From Streptomyces longwoodensis (GTDB lineage: Bacteria > Actinomycetota > Actinomycetes > Streptomycetales > Streptomycetaceae), in contig NZ_KQ948549.1 in the NCBI RefSeq assembly GCF_001514125.1, positions 1 to 64,000 of the forward strand: a stretch of DNA of 64,000 nt, written 5' to 3'. Positions within the stretch are counted from its first letter, which is position 1, and the number at the start of each line of letters is the position of its first letter. Shown here one piece after another: positions 43,882-52,635 of this stretch. Position numbers and translations under genes: made by a program. Under the pieces are notes generated by a model, which saw nothing but the letters and a program-made list of their open reading frames with translations, ran no database searches and was not told the DNA's origin.

Positions 43882-44376
43882 GTGGCGGAGCGAGGGCGAC
43901 GGACGGCATCCGACGGCGTGCCGACCCGGATCGGCCAGGTCGTCATGCTGCACCTCGGGGGCGACCGCGAGGAGGCCCGCCGCCGCCTCCTCGACCTGTG
44001 GACCGAACTGGGCGAGCACGGCGACCCGCTCCACCGCTGCACCCTCGCCCACTACCTGGCCGACACCCACGACGACCCCGAGGACGAACTGGCCTGGGAC
44101 CTCAGGGCGTTGACGGCGGCCGAGGAGCAGCGGGAGTCGGTCGCGGTGCGCGCCCTGTACCCCTCGCTGCACCTCGGTCTCGCCGCGGACTACGCCAAGC
44201 TGGGCCGCGTGGCCGCCGCCCGCACCCATGTGCGCCGGGCCCGGGCCGCGGCGGACGTCCTGGTGGACGACGGCTACGGCGCCGGGGTGCGCGCGGCGAT
44301 CGGCCGCCTGGAACTCCGGCTCGGCGACGAGGGCCCGGGCGAGGAGCCCGCAATCCCCTCCCGCAGAGGCGGCTGA
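43882..44376 (+). CDS. Helical TPR-like hypothetical protein
   Basis: 164 aa from GTG 43882, with GGAGG upstream. It is made almost entirely of A/L/R/E-rich amphipathic helices, for example DREEARRRLLDLWTELGEHGDPLHRCTLAHYLADT and GLAADYAKLGRVAAARTHVRRARAA, the second resembling a tetratricopeptide repeat. It likely binds a protein partner. The family is not recognised and neighbours give no clue. Confidence 0.65.
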   Translation: MAERGRRTASDGVPTRIGQVVMLHLGGDREEARRRLLDLWTELGEHGDPLHRCTLAHYLADTHDDPEDELAWDLRALTAAEEQRESVAVRALYPSLHLGLAADYAKLGRVAAARTHVRRARAAADVLVDDGYGAGVRAAIGRLELRLGDEGPGEEPAIPSRRGG

Positions 44377-44399
44377 CCCCACGGAGGCGGCCGTCCGCC

Positions 44400-44873
44400 C
44401 TAACGGCCGTACGTCCCTTCGCAAATCACCGCCTGAGGGCTGTCCGCGCGCCAGCCCCCGTACCGCTTGCCCAGCGCGCAGACGTCGGTGGTGCGGCGTG
44501 CCGCGTCGGACCTGCCCTTCGCGACGCCCCGGGCGTCGGGCACCTCGACGGGGGACCGGCCGGTCCGGTGCGGTGCCGGGTGAGCGGGCAGGGGGTGCGG
44601 GGCGGGGCGTCGACCGGAGGCCCCCTCGTCCGCCGTCCGCCGTCCCTTGCCGGACGCGGGGTGGGAGGGGCCGGACGCGTCGACGCTCTCCAGCGCCTCC
44701 CGCGCGGGCGCCTGCGCGACCTGGGCCCCGGCCGGGCTGCCCGACCGCGGCCGGGAGGACGCCGAGGGCGGGGCGCCGGGCGCGGACGGGTGGTCCTGCA
44801 CGGTCACACACCCGGTGAGGGCGGTGAGGGCCGTCGCGACCAGGAGCGTTGCGGTAGTCGTCGTTCGCTGCAC
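44400..44873 (-). CDS. Putative secreted lipoprotein of unknown function
   Basis: 157 aa from GTG 44873. The N-terminus is hydrophobic and ends in the lipobox LTGC (about residue 21). The middle is P/S/A/G-rich and disordered. The last ~30 residues (DVCALGKRYGGWRADSPQAVICEGTYGR) contain a conserved-looking Cys pair that could form a disulfide. No Shine-Dalgarno sequence is strong. Function unknown. Confidence 0.65.
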   Translation of the reverse strand: MQRTTTTATLLVATALTALTGCVTVQDHPSAPGAPPSASSRPRSGSPAGAQVAQAPAREALESVDASGPSHPASGKGRRTADEGASGRRPAPHPLPAHPAPHRTGRSPVEVPDARGVAKGRSDAARRTTDVCALGKRYGGWRADSPQAVICEGTYGR

Positions 44874-44964
44874 CCGCGCCACTCTGCTGCCTGCGCCGCC
44901 CCGGACGACAGCGGACGGGCGCAGGTTGCCCCGCACGGGTGAGCGCGCGCCCCGCCGGACGGGG

Positions 44965-45483
44965 TCAGTCGCCGGTGGCGCCGTCGACGCGTTCGCGCAG
45001 GAGGTCGGCGTGGCCGTTGTGGCGGGCGTACTCCTCGATCATGTGGGTGTAGATCCACCGCAGGGAGAACGGCTCGCCGGTGGAGCGGCCCTTCCCGACG
45101 GAGAGGTCGTCCAGCGCGTGCCGGGCGGCGTTGCGCCGGGCCTCCTCGATCTCCGCCTGCCAGGTGGCGTGGGCCTCGGCCCAGGTGTCCTGCTCGCCGG
45201 TATGGAAGTCGCCGTCGGGGTCGGCCTCGTCGTAGTAGATCGGGTCGGGGGCGTCGCCCACCAGGATCCTGCGGAACCAGTGGCGCTCGACCTCCGCCAT
45301 GTGCCGCACCAGCCCCAGCAGGGACAGCTCGGACGGGGGTACGGCGGCGGTCCTGAGCTGGGCGTCGGTCAGGCCCTCGCACTTCACGGCGAGGGTCTGG
45401 CGGTGGTAGTCGAGCCAGCCCTCCAGCATGGTGCGCTCGTCGGCGTTCTGGGCGGGCGCGCTGCGTTGCGTCGTCGTGGTCAT
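44965..45483 (-). CDS. DinB-superfamily protein (DUF664 type)
   Basis: 172 aa from ATG 45483. A four-helix DinB/YfiT fold is indicated by TMLEGWLDYHRQTLAVKCEGLTDAQL, LLGLVRHMAEVERHWFRRIL and HMIEEYARHNGHADLLRE, whose histidines match the metal triad. Actinobacterial members include mycothiol-dependent enzymes; the role here is unknown. Despite the name it is unrelated to polymerase IV. Confidence 0.85.
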   Translation of the reverse strand: MTTTTQRSAPAQNADERTMLEGWLDYHRQTLAVKCEGLTDAQLRTAAVPPSELSLLGLVRHMAEVERHWFRRILVGDAPDPIYYDEADPDGDFHTGEQDTWAEAHATWQAEIEEARRNAARHALDDLSVGKGRSTGEPFSLRWIYTHMIEEYARHNGHADLLRERVDGATGD

Positions 45484-45613
45484 GGGGGCATCGTGTCGCG
45501 TCGGCGGGCCGGTCCACCACGCCTTTTCCGCCCGGGGGACGGCCGGCCCGGCACCGTATGCTGCCGTGCAGGCATGCGAACACGCATCCGTACACAGCAG
45601 GGAAGGGGCTCCC

Positions 45614-46525
45614 GTGAAGGTCGGCTGCATCGGACTCGGTGACATCGCGCAGAAGGCGTACCTGCCGGTCCTCGGCGTGCAGCCCGGGGTGGAACTCCAC
45701 CTGCAGACCCGCACCCCGGCCACCCTCGACCGGGTCGCCGACTCCCTCCACCTGCCCCCGGCGCAGCGCCACCGCGACCTGGAGGGGCTGCTCGCCGCCG
45801 GCCTGGACGCGGCCTTCGTGCACGCGCCGACCGACGCCCACCCGGAGATCGTCGCCCGGCTGCTGGAGGCGGGCGTCCCGACGTACGTGGACAAGCCGCT
45901 GGCCTACCACCTCGCCGACTCCCAGCGGCTGGTGGAGCTCGCCGAGGCGCGCGGCACCGGCCTCGCCGTCGGCTTCAACCGGCGGTACGCGCCCGGGTAC
46001 GCGCAGTGCGCCGACCACCCGCGCGAGCTGATCCTGCTCCAGAAGAACCGGGTGGGGCTGCCCGAGGAGCCCCGCACGATGGTCCTCGACGACTTCATCC
46101 ACGTCGTCGACACGCTGCGCTTCCTGGTGCCCGGCCCGGTCGACGACGTGACCGTGCGGGCGCGGGTCGAGGACGGGCTGCTGCACCACGTGGTGCTCCA
46201 GCTCGCCGGGGACGGCTTCACGGCGCTCGGCGTGATGAACCGGCTCAGCGGCTCCAACGAGGAGGTCCTGGAGGTGTCGGGGCAGGACACCAAGCGCCAG
46301 GTCGTCAACCTCGCCGAGGTGGTCGACCACAAGGGGCAGCCCACCGTGCGGCGGCGCGGCGACTGGGTGCCGGTGGCCCGGCAGCGCGGCATCGAGCAGG
46401 CCGCGCTCGCCTTCCTGGACGCCGTCCGCGCCGGGACGACGCTCAGCGCCCGGGACGCGCTGGCGACTCACGAACTGTGCGAGCGGGTGGTGCGAGCGGT
46501 CCAGGAGCGCTCCGGCGCGGCCTGA
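45614..46525 (+). CDS. Gfo/Idh/MocA-family oxidoreductase
   Basis: 303 aa from GTG 45614, after GGAAGGGG. The N-terminal Rossmann fold starts VKVGCIGLGDIAQKAYLPVL, and YVDKPLAYH is a variant of the family's E-K-P motif. Substrates are usually sugars or cyclitols; this one is not identified. The last 83 bases overlap the 3' end of the convergent lnt gene, an unusually long antisense overlap. Confidence 0.87.
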   Translation: MKVGCIGLGDIAQKAYLPVLGVQPGVELHLQTRTPATLDRVADSLHLPPAQRHRDLEGLLAAGLDAAFVHAPTDAHPEIVARLLEAGVPTYVDKPLAYHLADSQRLVELAEARGTGLAVGFNRRYAPGYAQCADHPRELILLQKNRVGLPEEPRTMVLDDFIHVVDTLRFLVPGPVDDVTVRARVEDGLLHHVVLQLAGDGFTALGVMNRLSGSNEEVLEVSGQDTKRQVVNLAEVVDHKGQPTVRRRGDWVPVARQRGIEQAALAFLDAVRAGTTLSARDALATHELCERVVRAVQERSGAA

Positions 46526-48014
46526 GCGCCCGGGCCCCCTCCGTGAGGCCCAGCGCGACCAGCACCAGCAGGCTCACGTGCACGGGCCAGTCGCCGAACC
46601 GCACGTACGGCGTGACCCCGTGCGCCAGCGGCACCTCGAACACCGCCGTGGTGCTCGCGTCCGTGCCCACCCAGGAGCCGAGCCGCCGGCCGCTCGCGTC
46701 GTAGACGGCGGAGACGCCCGTCAGGGTCGCGTGCACGAACGGGCGGCCCGTCTCGGCGGCGCGCAGCGCGCCCAGCGAGGCGTGCTGCGCGGGCGCCCAA
46801 CTGTGCTGGAACGACGACGTCGACGACTGCGCGACCAGCACGTCGGCGCCGTCGTCGGCGAGGTGGCGGCTCATGTCGGGGAACGCCGTCTCGAAGCACA
46901 CCATCGGGCCGATCCGCAGCCCGGGCCCGGCGTGCATCACCACCTGCTCGGTGCCGCGCCGGCGGTCCTCGCCGGCCGCCTTGCCGACCGAGGTGGCCCA
47001 GCCGAGCAGGGAGCGGGCCGGTATGTACTCGCCGAAGGGCACCAGGCGCATCTTGTCGTACCGGTCGCCGGTCGGTCCCTGCGGTCCGACGAGGACCGAG
47101 CTCTTGTAGATGCCGGGCCGGTCCGAGCGGCGGGCGTCCACGTTGACCAGGATGTCCGCGCCGGTCGTGCGGGACAGGGCGGCGAGCCGGCCGGCCAGGT
47201 CGGGGCGGCCCGCCAGGTCGTAGCCGACGCTGCTCTCGCCCCAGACGACCAGGTCGACGCCCTGGCCGGCCAGGCGGCGGGTGAGCTGCTCCTCCCGGTC
47301 GAAGCGCCGGTCGACGCCCTCGACCACGCCGGGCTGCACCACGGCGATCCGGGTGCGTCCGTCACCGTCCGGGCGCGGCGCCCACCCCCAGGCCGCCGAG
47401 GTCGCGGCCGCGGTGGCCACCAGGCCGGCGACCGCGGGCGTACGGGAGGACGGCACGGCGACGAGCACCGCGGCGGCGACGTTCACGGCGACGACCAGGA
47501 AGCTCAGCAGCCACACCCCGCCGATCGAGGCGAGCCGCAGGGCGGGCGCCACCTGCCACTGGGTGGAGCCGAGCATGCCCCACGGCCCGCCCAGGCCCTG
47601 CCAGGAGCGGACCAGCTCCACCGCCAGCCACGCCGACGGCAGCACCAGCAGCGCCACCACGACCCGCCCCCGCGACGCCCCCGTCCCCACGGCCAGGTAC
47701 CGGTGCGCCAGCCAGGCCCAGGGCGCCCACAGCACACCGAGCAGGGCGGCGAGGACCAGGGTGAACACGTTCAGGTCCGGCAGCAGCCAGTGGTGCAGGG
47801 CCAGCATGAAGCCGAAGCCGCCGCTCCAGCCGTCGTACAGGGCACGGCGCCCGGTCGGCGCCGCCCGGGCGAGCAGCAGCCAGGGGACCAGCGCGACATA
47901 CGCCCACCACCACAGGGCGGGGGACGGGTAGGCCAGCACGGGCAGGGCGCCGGCGAGGGCGGCGAGGGCCGAGCGGCGCCAGGGGGAGGCGAGCCCGCGG
48001 TCGAGCGTCTTCAT
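46443..48014 (-). CDS. lnt: Apolipoprotein N-acyltransferase
   Basis: 523 aa from ATG 48014, with GGGAG upstream. Six to seven membrane helices lie in the first ~230 residues. A nitrilase-fold domain follows with the catalytic triad E260 (VVWGESSVG), K321 (YDKMRLVPFGEY) and C373 (MVCFETAF). It adds the third acyl chain to lipoproteins at the outer face of the membrane. Streptomyces often carry two lnt genes; this matches the position of SCO1336 from memory. The 3' end overlaps the convergent oxidoreductase gene by 83 bp. Confidence 0.92.
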   Translation of the reverse strand: MKTLDRGLASPWRRSALAALAGALPVLAYPSPALWWWAYVALVPWLLLARAAPTGRRALYDGWSGGFGFMLALHHWLLPDLNVFTLVLAALLGVLWAPWAWLAHRYLAVGTGASRGRVVVALLVLPSAWLAVELVRSWQGLGGPWGMLGSTQWQVAPALRLASIGGVWLLSFLVVAVNVAAAVLVAVPSSRTPAVAGLVATAAATSAAWGWAPRPDGDGRTRIAVVQPGVVEGVDRRFDREEQLTRRLAGQGVDLVVWGESSVGYDLAGRPDLAGRLAALSRTTGADILVNVDARRSDRPGIYKSSVLVGPQGPTGDRYDKMRLVPFGEYIPARSLLGWATSVGKAAGEDRRRGTEQVVMHAGPGLRIGPMVCFETAFPDMSRHLADDGADVLVAQSSTSSFQHSWAPAQHASLGALRAAETGRPFVHATLTGVSAVYDASGRRLGSWVGTDASTTAVFEVPLAHGVTPYVRFGDWPVHVSLLVLVALGLTEGARALRPRRSAPGPLAPPARTVRESPARPGR

Positions 48015-48130
48015 GGGCGGCTCCCTACCCCGTAGAGCCTCCAGTGTGCGTGTTGCGGACGATCTCCGACAGGGGGCGCGGGTCGGCCGGGGCGCTCGGG
48101 GAGTGCGGGGCGTCCGCCGCCGCACAGGCT

Positions 48131-48610
48131 TCAGCCCGTACGATCCGGCACGCGGCGCCACTTCTCCTGCACGACGAGCTCCCGCACCCGCCAGCCGTCG
48201 TCCGTGCGCAGCAGGGTGAACGCGTACCGTCCGCCGCACACGACGTCGGGCCCCGCGACGCCTTCCTGCGCCCCGTCGTCCCCCGCGCGGCCCAGCGGGC
48301 TCAGGTAGTCGGCCAGGACGCGCGCGGTGTCCCCGGTGTCCTGGTCCAGGACGCCGAACCGCACCCGGCGGTTGACGATCAGGTGCTGGCGCACGGCGAA
48401 CGGCCGCAGGCTGGCGGCGAGCCAGTCGGCGACGTCCCGGGCGGCGCCCTCGATGCCGCCCGCCGAGCGGTAGTCGGCCCGTCCGTCGGGGGTGAAGAGG
48501 TTGCGGTAGGCCGTCCAGTCGCCGTCGTCGACCGCCACGGCGTAGTCGGTGATCAGTCCGTCGACGGCCAGCCGGTCCATTACGGCGGCGAGCTCCACAC
48601 GCTGCGTCAT
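48131..48610 (-). CDS. SnoaL/NTF2-like protein
   Basis: 159 aa from ATG 48610; ATG 48628 would add six residues. It has the NTF2-like fold pattern LAVDGLITDYAVAVDDGDWTAYRNLFTPDGRADYRSAGG with RQHLIVNRRV. Such alpha+beta barrels act as isomerases, dehydratases or ligand-binding proteins. The substrate is unknown. It lies 116 bp upstream of lnt on the same strand and could be co-transcribed. Confidence 0.8.
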   Translation of the reverse strand: MTQRVELAAVMDRLAVDGLITDYAVAVDDGDWTAYRNLFTPDGRADYRSAGGIEGAARDVADWLAASLRPFAVRQHLIVNRRVRFGVLDQDTGDTARVLADYLSPLGRAGDDGAQEGVAGPDVVCGGRYAFTLLRTDDGWRVRELVVQEKWRRVPDRTG

Positions 48611-48733
48611 GCGCCGAGTGTTGGGCATGGGGGCGGCACAGCCAAGAGGCGTGCGCCGGGCGCGCGACAGCGGAGCCCCTTGGCGGCGGCCGCCGTCACC
48701 CGCTCCCCCTCGGCCGTGGCCGCCGGCACCGCG

Positions 48734-51262
48734 CTACTCCTTCGCGGTGGCCACCGTCACCGCGCGCACCCGCAGCGCCGCGCGTCCCGGCAGGGCGGTG
48801 GCGACGAGGGCCAGCAGGCCGGCGACGGCCACGACGGTGACGTACAGCAGCGGAGTGACGGACGGGGCGGCGCGACCGGTCATGCCGACGCTGAACGCGG
48901 TCAGGACCGCCAGGGCGATGCCACTGCCGAGCACGGTGGCGAGCAGCACCACCGACAGCGCCTCGGTCCGCAGCATCCGCAGCACTTGACGGCGCGTGGC
49001 GCCGGCCAGGCGGAGCAGGGCGAACTCACGGACCCGCTCGGCGACCGACATGGCCAGCGTGTTGACGACCGCGATGGCGGTGAAGGCCAGGACCAGCGCC
49101 ATGGCGAGGTGGTTGACCTCCGCGTTCGCCTGTTGGCGCTGCGCCTGGAGGTGGTCGGCGGCCCGGGGGGAGACGACCCGGGTGCCGGGGAACGCGCGGA
49201 GCGTGGCCTCGACCTGCGTCCGCGACCGGGTCGTGCCGACCAGGACGGAGGCCGCGAGGGGGTTGTCGACGTGGCGGGCGAGCAGGTCGTGCGCGAAGGT
49301 GAGGTCTCCGAAGCCGAGCCCCTTGGCGTAGACCGCGGCCACGGTCAGCGTGGCGGGCGTGCCGTCGCCGAGCGTCAGCCTCACGGTACTGCCGGGCTTC
49401 AAGTGGAGCTGCTCCGCGGCCAGTTCACTGACCGCCACGGTCCGGTCGGTGAGCCGGCCGAGCGAGCCCCGGGTGACGCCCGGGTCCCAGGTGCGGGTGA
49501 GCCCGGCGGGAGTGACGCCCTGCGCCGCGTACTTGTCGAGGCCGACCCGGACGGTCGTACGGACGACTTCGGTGGCCACGTCGTGGTCCGCGCGCAACTC
49601 CCGGGCGGCCTCGGCCGGGACGCCCGGGCCGGCCGCGACGACGACCCAGTCGGCCCGCACGCCCTCGCGGGCTTGGGCGCGGGCGGCGTCGCCGAGGGTG
49701 GGCTGCACGAACAGGACCGTGCAGGTCATGCCGACGAGCAGGGTGAGGTGGGTGACGACGGACGCCATGCGGGCGGCGTTGCCGCGCAGGTTGGCCGCGG
49801 CCAGCCGGCTGCCCGGCCCGGTGAGCCGCAGCGGGCCGCCGAGGAGCAGCATCGCCGCCCGCACCAGCAGCGGTCCCAGCAGGGCGACCGACGTGCACAG
49901 GACGACCACGGCCAGGAACGTGACGGGTGTCGACGCGGGTTCGGTGTGCAGCGCGGAGAGCACGACGACCAGGACGGTGCCGCCGGCGAGCAGGAGGAGC
50001 CCCGCGAGCACCCGTCCCCATGCGAGTCGCGCGGGCTCGCTGCGGGACTCGGCGAGCGCCTCGGCCGGACGGATCCGGGCGACCCGGCGGGAGGCGAGCC
50101 GGGCGGAGACCCAAGCCGCGGCGAGGGTCACGGCGACGCCGGCGAACGCGGGGAGGACGCCGACCGTGTGCCGCAGGGTCGCGGGCACGGCCCCCATGGC
50201 GACGAACCTGCTGTGCAGCCAACTGCCCAGCGGCAGGCCGAGCAGGGCGCCCGCGCACCCGGCGACGCCACCGACGAGCAGCGCCTCACGGCCCAGGAGG
50301 CCACGGATCTGTCCGGAGCGGGCGGCGATCGCGCGGAGCAGGGCGAGTTCGCGGTACCGCTGCTGCACGGTCAGCGTGAACGTGCCGACGACCACGAGGA
50401 CCGCCACGAGCAGCGAGGTGCCGCCCATGGCACCGCCGGTGCTGACCAGCCTGGTGCGTGCCGCGGCGGCGTCGAGGAACTCCGCAGTGCCGCGGGCGTC
50501 CCCGGTGCCGACCTGCGCGGTGGTGCCGTGGAGCGCCCGCACCACGGCTCGGCGCAGCCGCCCGGTGTCCGTGCCCGGGCCGGGGAACACGCCGAACGCG
50601 GTGACCTCACCGGGGTGCGCGGCCAGTCTGCGGGCCTCCGCCGTGGAGAAGAACAGCGACGTCTGGTGCCGTACCGCCGCGTCAGGGGCGGCGACGCCGC
50701 TGACGCGGTAGCCGCGCGGTGCTCGCGTCGACTGGACGGTGAGCCGGTCGCCGACCTGGAGGTGGGCCCGCCCGGCGAGCCAGGAGTCGACGACCAGGTC
50801 GGTCGCGGCCTTCGGCGCGCTGCCCGCGGCGAGCCGGTACGGCGTGAGGGCGGCCGAGTCCCAGGCGTGCCCGTAGGCACTGCGGCCGCCCGTGCCGCCC
50901 GGGATCAACGGCTGGGCCAGGAAGGTCAGTTCGGGTATGACACGGGCGACGCCGGGCGTGTGCGCCAGGGTCCCGGCCAGGCCCTGCGGGAGCCAGGCGC
51001 GCTCGGCGACGGGCTTCGCCTTGTGCTTGGTCCCGGTCTTGCCCTTCTTGTGCTTGACGGTGGTCCGGTGGACGTTCTGGTCGGCCGAGACCACTACGGG
51101 GGCGGCGGTGTACCGCTCGGTGCGGATCGTCCCGCGCAGGCCCGTCTCCAACAGGCTGCCGCAGGCGGTGATCAGGGCCGCCGCGCACATCAGGGCGACG
51201 AAGGCCCCGAGGAACCCGGCTTTGCGGGCGCGGACCGACTTCAGGGCGTAGCGCAGCATCAT
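48734..51262 (-). CDS. FtsX/MacB-type ABC transporter permease
   Basis: 842 aa with two FtsX modules. Membrane helices occur near the N-terminus, at about residues 260-420, at about 470-500 and at the C-terminus, with large extracytoplasmic domains between. Signature pieces include QQRYRELALLRAIAARSGQIRGLLGREALLVGG and AERVREFALLRLAGATRRQVLRMLRTEALSVVLL. No ATP-binding gene is next to it, though such permeases normally pair with one. The upstream reading frame that overlaps its ATG is a damaged remnant. GAGGA ten bases upstream supports the start. Confidence 0.88.
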   Translation of the reverse strand: MMLRYALKSVRARKAGFLGAFVALMCAAALITACGSLLETGLRGTIRTERYTAAPVVVSADQNVHRTTVKHKKGKTGTKHKAKPVAERAWLPQGLAGTLAHTPGVARVIPELTFLAQPLIPGGTGGRSAYGHAWDSAALTPYRLAAGSAPKAATDLVVDSWLAGRAHLQVGDRLTVQSTRAPRGYRVSGVAAPDAAVRHQTSLFFSTAEARRLAAHPGEVTAFGVFPGPGTDTGRLRRAVVRALHGTTAQVGTGDARGTAEFLDAAAARTRLVSTGGAMGGTSLLVAVLVVVGTFTLTVQQRYRELALLRAIAARSGQIRGLLGREALLVGGVAGCAGALLGLPLGSWLHSRFVAMGAVPATLRHTVGVLPAFAGVAVTLAAAWVSARLASRRVARIRPAEALAESRSEPARLAWGRVLAGLLLLAGGTVLVVVLSALHTEPASTPVTFLAVVVLCTSVALLGPLLVRAAMLLLGGPLRLTGPGSRLAAANLRGNAARMASVVTHLTLLVGMTCTVLFVQPTLGDAARAQAREGVRADWVVVAAGPGVPAEAARELRADHDVATEVVRTTVRVGLDKYAAQGVTPAGLTRTWDPGVTRGSLGRLTDRTVAVSELAAEQLHLKPGSTVRLTLGDGTPATLTVAAVYAKGLGFGDLTFAHDLLARHVDNPLAASVLVGTTRSRTQVEATLRAFPGTRVVSPRAADHLQAQRQQANAEVNHLAMALVLAFTAIAVVNTLAMSVAERVREFALLRLAGATRRQVLRMLRTEALSVVLLATVLGSGIALAVLTAFSVGMTGRAAPSVTPLLYVTVVAVAGLLALVATALPGRAALRVRAVTVATAKE

Positions 51263-51579
51263 CGGATACCGGTCCTCTTCGTCGTCGGCGGGTGCGGGGT
51301 GTGCGCGGCATGGGGCGCGGGGTCGTCGCGGTCGTCGTCGACGGCGGGCGCGGGAAACGCGATCAAGCGGGTGAGGACGGTGCGTGCGCCGGGCGGGGTG
51401 TCTGCCCCGGGGCGCTTGCAGCGGTTGAGGAGGGCGACGTACTCCTCGAAGAACGGGCAGCGTCAGCCGGACCGTGCCGCGCGAGTACGGGAAGGCGTCC
51501 GCCCACGGGTCGCCCCCGGCGGTGTCGGAGGCTGCCCAACGGGCGCGTGGGGGGCGGTAGTTCCGGGTTCCTGTGCCAT
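51259..51579 (-). pseudogene. Frameshifted gene remnant upstream of the FtsX permease
   Basis: In one frame the reverse strand reads WADAFPYSRGTVRLTLP. One base later the frame changes and continues FFEEYVALLNRCKRPGADT, then PPGARTVLTRLIAFPAPAVDDD, ending at a TGA that overlaps the permease ATG (ATGA). Joined, these make a coherent protein tail that neither frame gives alone, so a single-base indel near 51465 is implied. The 5' part is missing or unrecognisable. It might be the C-terminus of a regulator, but the family could not be named. A sequencing error is possible. Confidence 0.55.
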
Positions 51580-51700
51580 GGGTCCACAGTCGTCTGTGCA
51601 CAGGGGCCTGTGCAGTGCGGTGGACCGGCGTCTTCGGTCGGGGGGTAGCCCTACCCCGGTGGGCCGCCGCGGCGAGCACCGGCCGCCGCACCAGGCGTGG

Positions 51701-52282
51701 TCACGTCCCGTCCCGCAGTTCGGCGCGCAGTTTCTCGAAGGCGGTGGGGGAGGGGCGGCGGGGCAGGAAGTCCTTGATGCGGTGGGCGACGGTGGCGGCG
51801 TCCTCGCGGGCGGTGTCGCACTCCAGGTCGTAGACGCCGTGGGCGTGCACCTGGGGGAGTTGGCGGACGGCCAGCCCCGTGGGGCGGTCGCCGCGCGCCC
51901 GCTCGCGGCGTTCGAGTTCCGCGGGCGGGCAGTGCACGCCGACGAACACGACGTCGCGGGGGTCGAACAGGGCCAGGCAGTCGCGAAGTCGCCACTCGGC
52001 GCTCAGGACGTGGTCGACGACGACGTCGTTGCCGGCGGCCGCCATCCCGGCGACGGCCCGGTGGAAGCCCTGCCAGGTGCGGTGGAGTACTTCGTCCAGC
52101 CGCTCGGCGGGGACCGGCGCGCGCGAGCGCATCGCGTGGAAGGCGTCGACCGCCATGTGGAAGCAGGGTTGGTCGAGCACGCGGGTCAGTTCGGCCGCGA
52201 TCGTGGACTTGCCGGAACTGGACGTGCCGTTCAGGAAGATGATCGTCCCGCGACTGGGCGGGACGGTGCTGAGGTGCCGCAT
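51701..52282 (-). CDS. Chloramphenicol phosphotransferase-like kinase
   Basis: 193 aa. A P-loop GTSSSGKST (residues 19-27) is followed by D46 in AVDAFHAM, in the place of the catalytic aspartate of chloramphenicol 3-O-phosphotransferase. The conserved DHVLSAEWRLRDCLALFDPRDVVFVGVHCP and ERRERARGDRPTGLA blocks fit that family. Most CPT-like proteins are not proven resistance enzymes, so the substrate is open. The 59-aa gene just upstream is probably in the same transcript. Confidence 0.85.
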   Translation of the reverse strand: MRHLSTVPPSRGTIIFLNGTSSSGKSTIAAELTRVLDQPCFHMAVDAFHAMRSRAPVPAERLDEVLHRTWQGFHRAVAGMAAAGNDVVVDHVLSAEWRLRDCLALFDPRDVVFVGVHCPPAELERRERARGDRPTGLAVRQLPQVHAHGVYDLECDTAREDAATVAHRIKDFLPRRPSPTAFEKLRAELRDGT

Positions 52283-52327
52283 GCCTGCGTGTGCGCTCCG
52301 CTCGACGGGGACCGCCCCGGGGGGCGT

Positions 52328-52507
52328 TCAGGCCGCTCTGACGACGCCGCCGCGGATGGCCGCGGCCCACTCGACCACCAGCAGTTCGTACTCGGCGCGC
52401 TCCGTGGCGGACAGGGAGCCGCCCGCACGCAGCCACAGGGCCCTGATCCGCTCGTTCAACTCGGCGGCGGACCGCACGGAACCACGGTCGGCAGAATCGG
52501 GGAACAT
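52328..52507 (-). CDS. Small 59-aa helical protein
   Basis: 59 aa, starting MFPDSADRGSVRSAAE at ATG 52507 and ending RGGVVRAA at TGA 52328. It is predicted mostly alpha-helical with a charged centre (ELNERIRALWLRAGG, ATERAEYELLVVEWAA). It resembles small Streptomyces hypothetical proteins I have seen, but no family name comes to mind. It is 45 bp upstream of the CPT-like gene on the same strand. The reading frame is clean with typical G+C at third positions, so it is likely real. Confidence 0.7.
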   Translation of the reverse strand: MFPDSADRGSVRSAAELNERIRALWLRAGGSLSATERAEYELLVVEWAAAIRGGVVRAA

Positions 52508-52635
52508 GCGGACCAGCGTAGGGCCAAGAGCTGACAGCGCGCTACCGGACGGCTACGCAGACCGTATGGGGTCGGTCACGGCCGCAGCCCCGGTGACCGT
52601 CGGTGCCGGTCCGCACGCTCCGCAGTGCCCGCAGG

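Noticed and set aside
48044..52534. A 1496-codon open frame on the plus strand
   Set aside because: It runs antisense through the NTF2-like, FtsX and kinase genes, all of which have clear domains on the minus strand. The product is G/R/Q-rich with no recognisable fold.
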